DNA of 64,000 bases from Devosia soli (GTDB lineage Bacteria > Pseudomonadota > Alphaproteobacteria > Rhizobiales > Devosiaceae), in assembly GCF_000970455.1 (NCBI RefSeq), contig NZ_LAJG01000005.1, forward strand, positions 496,001 through 560,000, given 5' to 3'. The stretch's first letter is position 1, and each line of letters starts with the position of its first letter. A program made the position numbers and the translations under genes. Of this stretch, positions 62,151-64,000 are shown one piece after another. Below the pieces are notes generated by a model. That model made no database searches. It worked only from the letters and a program-made list of their open reading frames with translations, and was not told where the DNA came from.

Positions 62151-62360
62151 GTGAACGAATACACCGTGATCGACTGCCGTGCCGCGGTCATCAATTCAGA
62201 ACAAACGATCAAGGCACGCTCGCCCGAAGAGGCAGCGATGCTGGCCATTGGCGAGCCGCTGGCGCGCGGCGGCCACCACCGTCATCTCGTCTGCCGCGTC
62301 TACTGGCACCATGAAGGTCAGAAAAACATGGTCCGGCTCTATGCCAAGGCCGCCGCGTAA
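62151..62360 (+). CDS. Small hypothetical protein
   Basis: A 69-residue protein that starts with GTG at 62151 (GAAGGGA upstream). MNEYTVIDCRAAVINSEQTIKARSPEEAAMLAIGEPLARGGHHRHLVCRVYW shows a beta-alpha-beta type pattern with ARSPEEAA typical of short alphaproteobacterial proteins of unknown role. Two adjacent His (GGHHRH) could bind metal, which is a guess. It is alone on its strand between the response regulator and the EAL gene. Confidence 0.6.
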   Translation: MNEYTVIDCRAAVINSEQTIKARSPEEAAMLAIGEPLARGGHHRHLVCRVYWHHEGQKNMVRLYAKAAA

Positions 62361-62502
62361 GGGCAAAAGCCGAGCATTTCTCCAGCGATGACGCTGCGCG
62401 GGGTTTGCACCGATCATAACAAGGAACGCTGTCATCGCCGCAAAGATTTTCTGCGGCTGAAGTAGGCCGTGCGCCCTGGCGAATTTGCCATCAGCTGGCA
62501 GG

Positions 62503-62523
62503 AAACCGGCGGACCGCCGGTTT
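62503..62523 (-). terminator. Inverted repeat downstream of the EAL gene
   Basis: AAACCGGCGG and CCGCCGGTTT are perfect 10-bp arms around one base, 63 bases past the EAL stop. It can only fold with a small loop by opening central pairs, and no T run follows. The rest of 62361-62585 shows no gene. Confidence 0.35.
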
Positions 62524-62585
62524 CGCCACCCGAGCGTAGCGGGTTCGGCACGACGCTGTTGCGCCGCGCCCTGCCCGATGACAGG

Positions 62586-64000
62586 TTACCCTCGAGTACC
62601 GTCGAGAAGGACTGGTGTTTCAAGCGGTGGCGCCAATTGTTGGTTGAGAGGCTGTTCGACAGCCGGCAGGGCGCCGGGGCGACCAAAAAGGTAGCCCTGA
62701 GCAATGTGGCACCCGAGAGCGGCCAGAAGATCGAACTGGGCTTCCGTTTCGACGCCTTCTACGACGACGACGAGGCCTAGGCGACGGCCGAGCGAAACGA
62801 TGGTTTCGACGATGCTGGCATTGCGCGGATTGGCCAACTGGCGGACGAAGGACTGATCGATCTTGAGCTTGTCGAGCGGCAGGCTCGATAGATAGTTGAG
62901 CGAAGAATAACCGGTGCCGAAATCGTCTATGGCGATCGAGGCGCCAAGGTCACGCAGTTTTTCGAGCGTCTCGACGATCGCGCCGCCCTGAGCGAGAAGG
63001 CTCTCGGTCACTTCGATATCGAGCCGGTTTGGCGGGAAGCCACTTTGCAGGAGCGCCGAGGCGATCATGGCGACCACGTCGTCCTGGGTGAATTGAAGCG
63101 GCGAGACATTGACGGACAGCCGGCCCGGCCAGTTGTTGGCGACGGCAAGGCGGCAGGCTTCATGCGCGACCCAGGCGCCGATTTCGACAATGGTGCCGTT
63201 TTCTTCGGCAAGCGGCACGAAGACGGCCGGCGAGACCGCGCCATGCTCGGGACTGGTCCACCGAAGGAGCGCTTCGACGCCTATGGTGAGGCGCGTTTCC
63301 ATATCGACCTGCGGTTGAAAGACGAGGCTGAACTCGCTCCTTGCGACGGCACTGCGCAAGGCGAGATCGATCGACTGACGATATTTGAGATCGGCATCGA
63401 AGGCGGGATCGTAGTGCGCGCCGCGCTCTGCACGATGGGTTGCAACGGCAAGGGCCATGCGCGCCTGATTGAGGCCAGTTGCGGCCGTTTCTGCATCGCT
63501 CGCCCCCCAGCGCAACTCGACGATGATGCGGTGGCCATCTACCTCATAGGGCTGTTCGAGACGGGACAGAATGGTCTCGATCTGGCTCGGGACAAGCGGC
63601 TGATCGAGAGCGACGGCAAAGATGTCGCTTTCCATCCGGCCGATGGGTGATGGCGACAGGGCATGAAGGCGCTCGAAAAGCTGGCTGACAGCGGCTTCGA
63701 CGGTTTGAAAACCGAGGGCGGCGGCGACCTGATCGAGCCGGCGAATCCGCAGAAGGAAAATCCAGACGAGCTGGGTTTCGAGGCGATGATCGACTTCGTC
63801 AAGCCAGGCCGCGTGGGACATGGCGCCGGTGCGGACATCATGATTGGCGAGGTAGGCCAGCCGGGCCCGATGCTGGGTCAGTTGCCGGCGGCGGATGGCG
63901 CGCTCTTCGAGAAGCCGGATGACCAGGACCGCGACCCCGGCGAGATGGATCGGCATGATCGACAGCGTCAGGCCATAAGCTTCGAGCAGGGCGAAGGCGG
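62586..64000 (-). CDS. EAL-domain c-di-GMP phosphodiesterase with degenerate GGDEF (partial)
   Basis: The frame is open through the right window edge, so the N-terminus is missing. Visible are the end of a membrane sensor segment (EAYGLTLSIMPIHLAGVAVLVIRLLEERAIRRRQL, as at the end of CHASE2 regions), a GGDEF-like domain whose signature is lost (GRMESDIFAVAL in place of GGDEF), and a full EAL domain. The EAL catalytic motifs are intact: EALLRW, NVSP, EVTES, IDDFGTGYSSLNYL, KIDQSFV, VEGVET and QGYLFGRP. It should hydrolyse c-di-GMP and so affect motility or biofilm. The GGDEF remnant may bind GTP or serve as a spacer. Confidence 0.93.
   Translation of the reverse strand, partial: AFALLEAYGLTLSIMPIHLAGVAVLVIRLLEERAIRRRQLTQHRARLAYLANHDVRTGAMSHAAWLDEVDHRLETQLVWIFLLRIRRLDQVAAALGFQTVEAAVSQLFERLHALSPSPIGRMESDIFAVALDQPLVPSQIETILSRLEQPYEVDGHRIIVELRWGASDAETAATGLNQARMALAVATHRAERGAHYDPAFDADLKYRQSIDLALRSAVARSEFSLVFQPQVDMETRLTIGVEALLRWTSPEHGAVSPAVFVPLAEENGTIVEIGAWVAHEACRLAVANNWPGRLSVNVSPLQFTQDDVVAMIASALLQSGFPPNRLDIEVTESLLAQGGAIVETLEKLRDLGASIAIDDFGTGYSSLNYLSSLPLDKLKIDQSFVRQLANPRNASIVETIVSLGRRLGLVVVVEGVETEAQFDLLAALGCHIAQGYLFGRPGALPAVEQPLNQQLAPPLETPVLLDGTRG

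Overview
The window is a GC-rich chromosomal segment of an alphaproteobacterium of the order Hyphomicrobiales, most likely a Devosia-like genus. The reasons are the radA-cvpA-purF-SDR block, the guaA, guaB, der and rlmE/ppx neighbourhoods, a GTTC-N7-GTTC box of the alphaproteobacterial LexA type upstream of radA, a smoEFGK/mannitol dehydrogenase polyol locus, and short imperfect palindromes between genes. I saw no rRNA, transposase, integrase or CRISPR array. One tRNA gene (Gln, anticodon CTG) is present.

Layout. 1-22.9 kb is mostly housekeeping: DNA repair (radA), purine synthesis (purF, guaA, guaB), ribosome and RNA maturation (der, an RsmB-type methyltransferase, rlmE), ppx/gppA, two acyltransferase-3 proteins, TspO, MAPEG and DUF3140 proteins, and two tandem DHA2-type MFS exporters. 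A 23-codon leader ORF with a strong ribosome binding site ends on the first possible start of guaB. At 23.1-26.3 kb the tRNA-Gln gene is followed by three short overlapping genes for membrane-anchored exported proteins of unknown function. A convergent gene for a large polytopic membrane protein, also unrecognised, lies next to them.

26.5-47.8 kb is an accessory catabolic region for nitrogen compounds. It holds two deacetylase/allantoinase-like proteins, an amidase with a small upstream gene, two isochorismatase-fold hydrolases, a carbon-nitrogen hydrolase, an asparaginase homologue lacking the usual catalytic Asp, two flavin reductases, three tandem RutA-type flavin monooxygenases, a spermidine/putrescine-type ABC importer, a DMT and an MFS transporter, and one LysR regulator. 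The combination looks like oxidative opening of an N-heterocycle (RutA plus reductase) followed by stepwise hydrolysis of C-N bonds. Several intergenic regions here share a TGAGAAAT-type inverted repeat, which suggests one regulon. I consider this the most likely undescribed system in the window.

48-54 kb carries an L,D-transpeptidase-fold lipoprotein with a degenerate active site, an alpha/beta hydrolase, an MFS transporter and the start of the polyol locus. 50.9-60 kb is that locus: FGGY kinase, mannitol-type dehydrogenase, smoK, smoG, smoF, smoE and a SorC-type regulator, all on the minus strand. Its gaps hold repeat elements, and a good operator candidate lies ahead of smoE. 60-64 kb contains regulators: a Crp/Fnr protein, a single-domain response regulator, and a c-di-GMP phosphodiesterase (EAL) cut by the window edge, with two small unknown genes.
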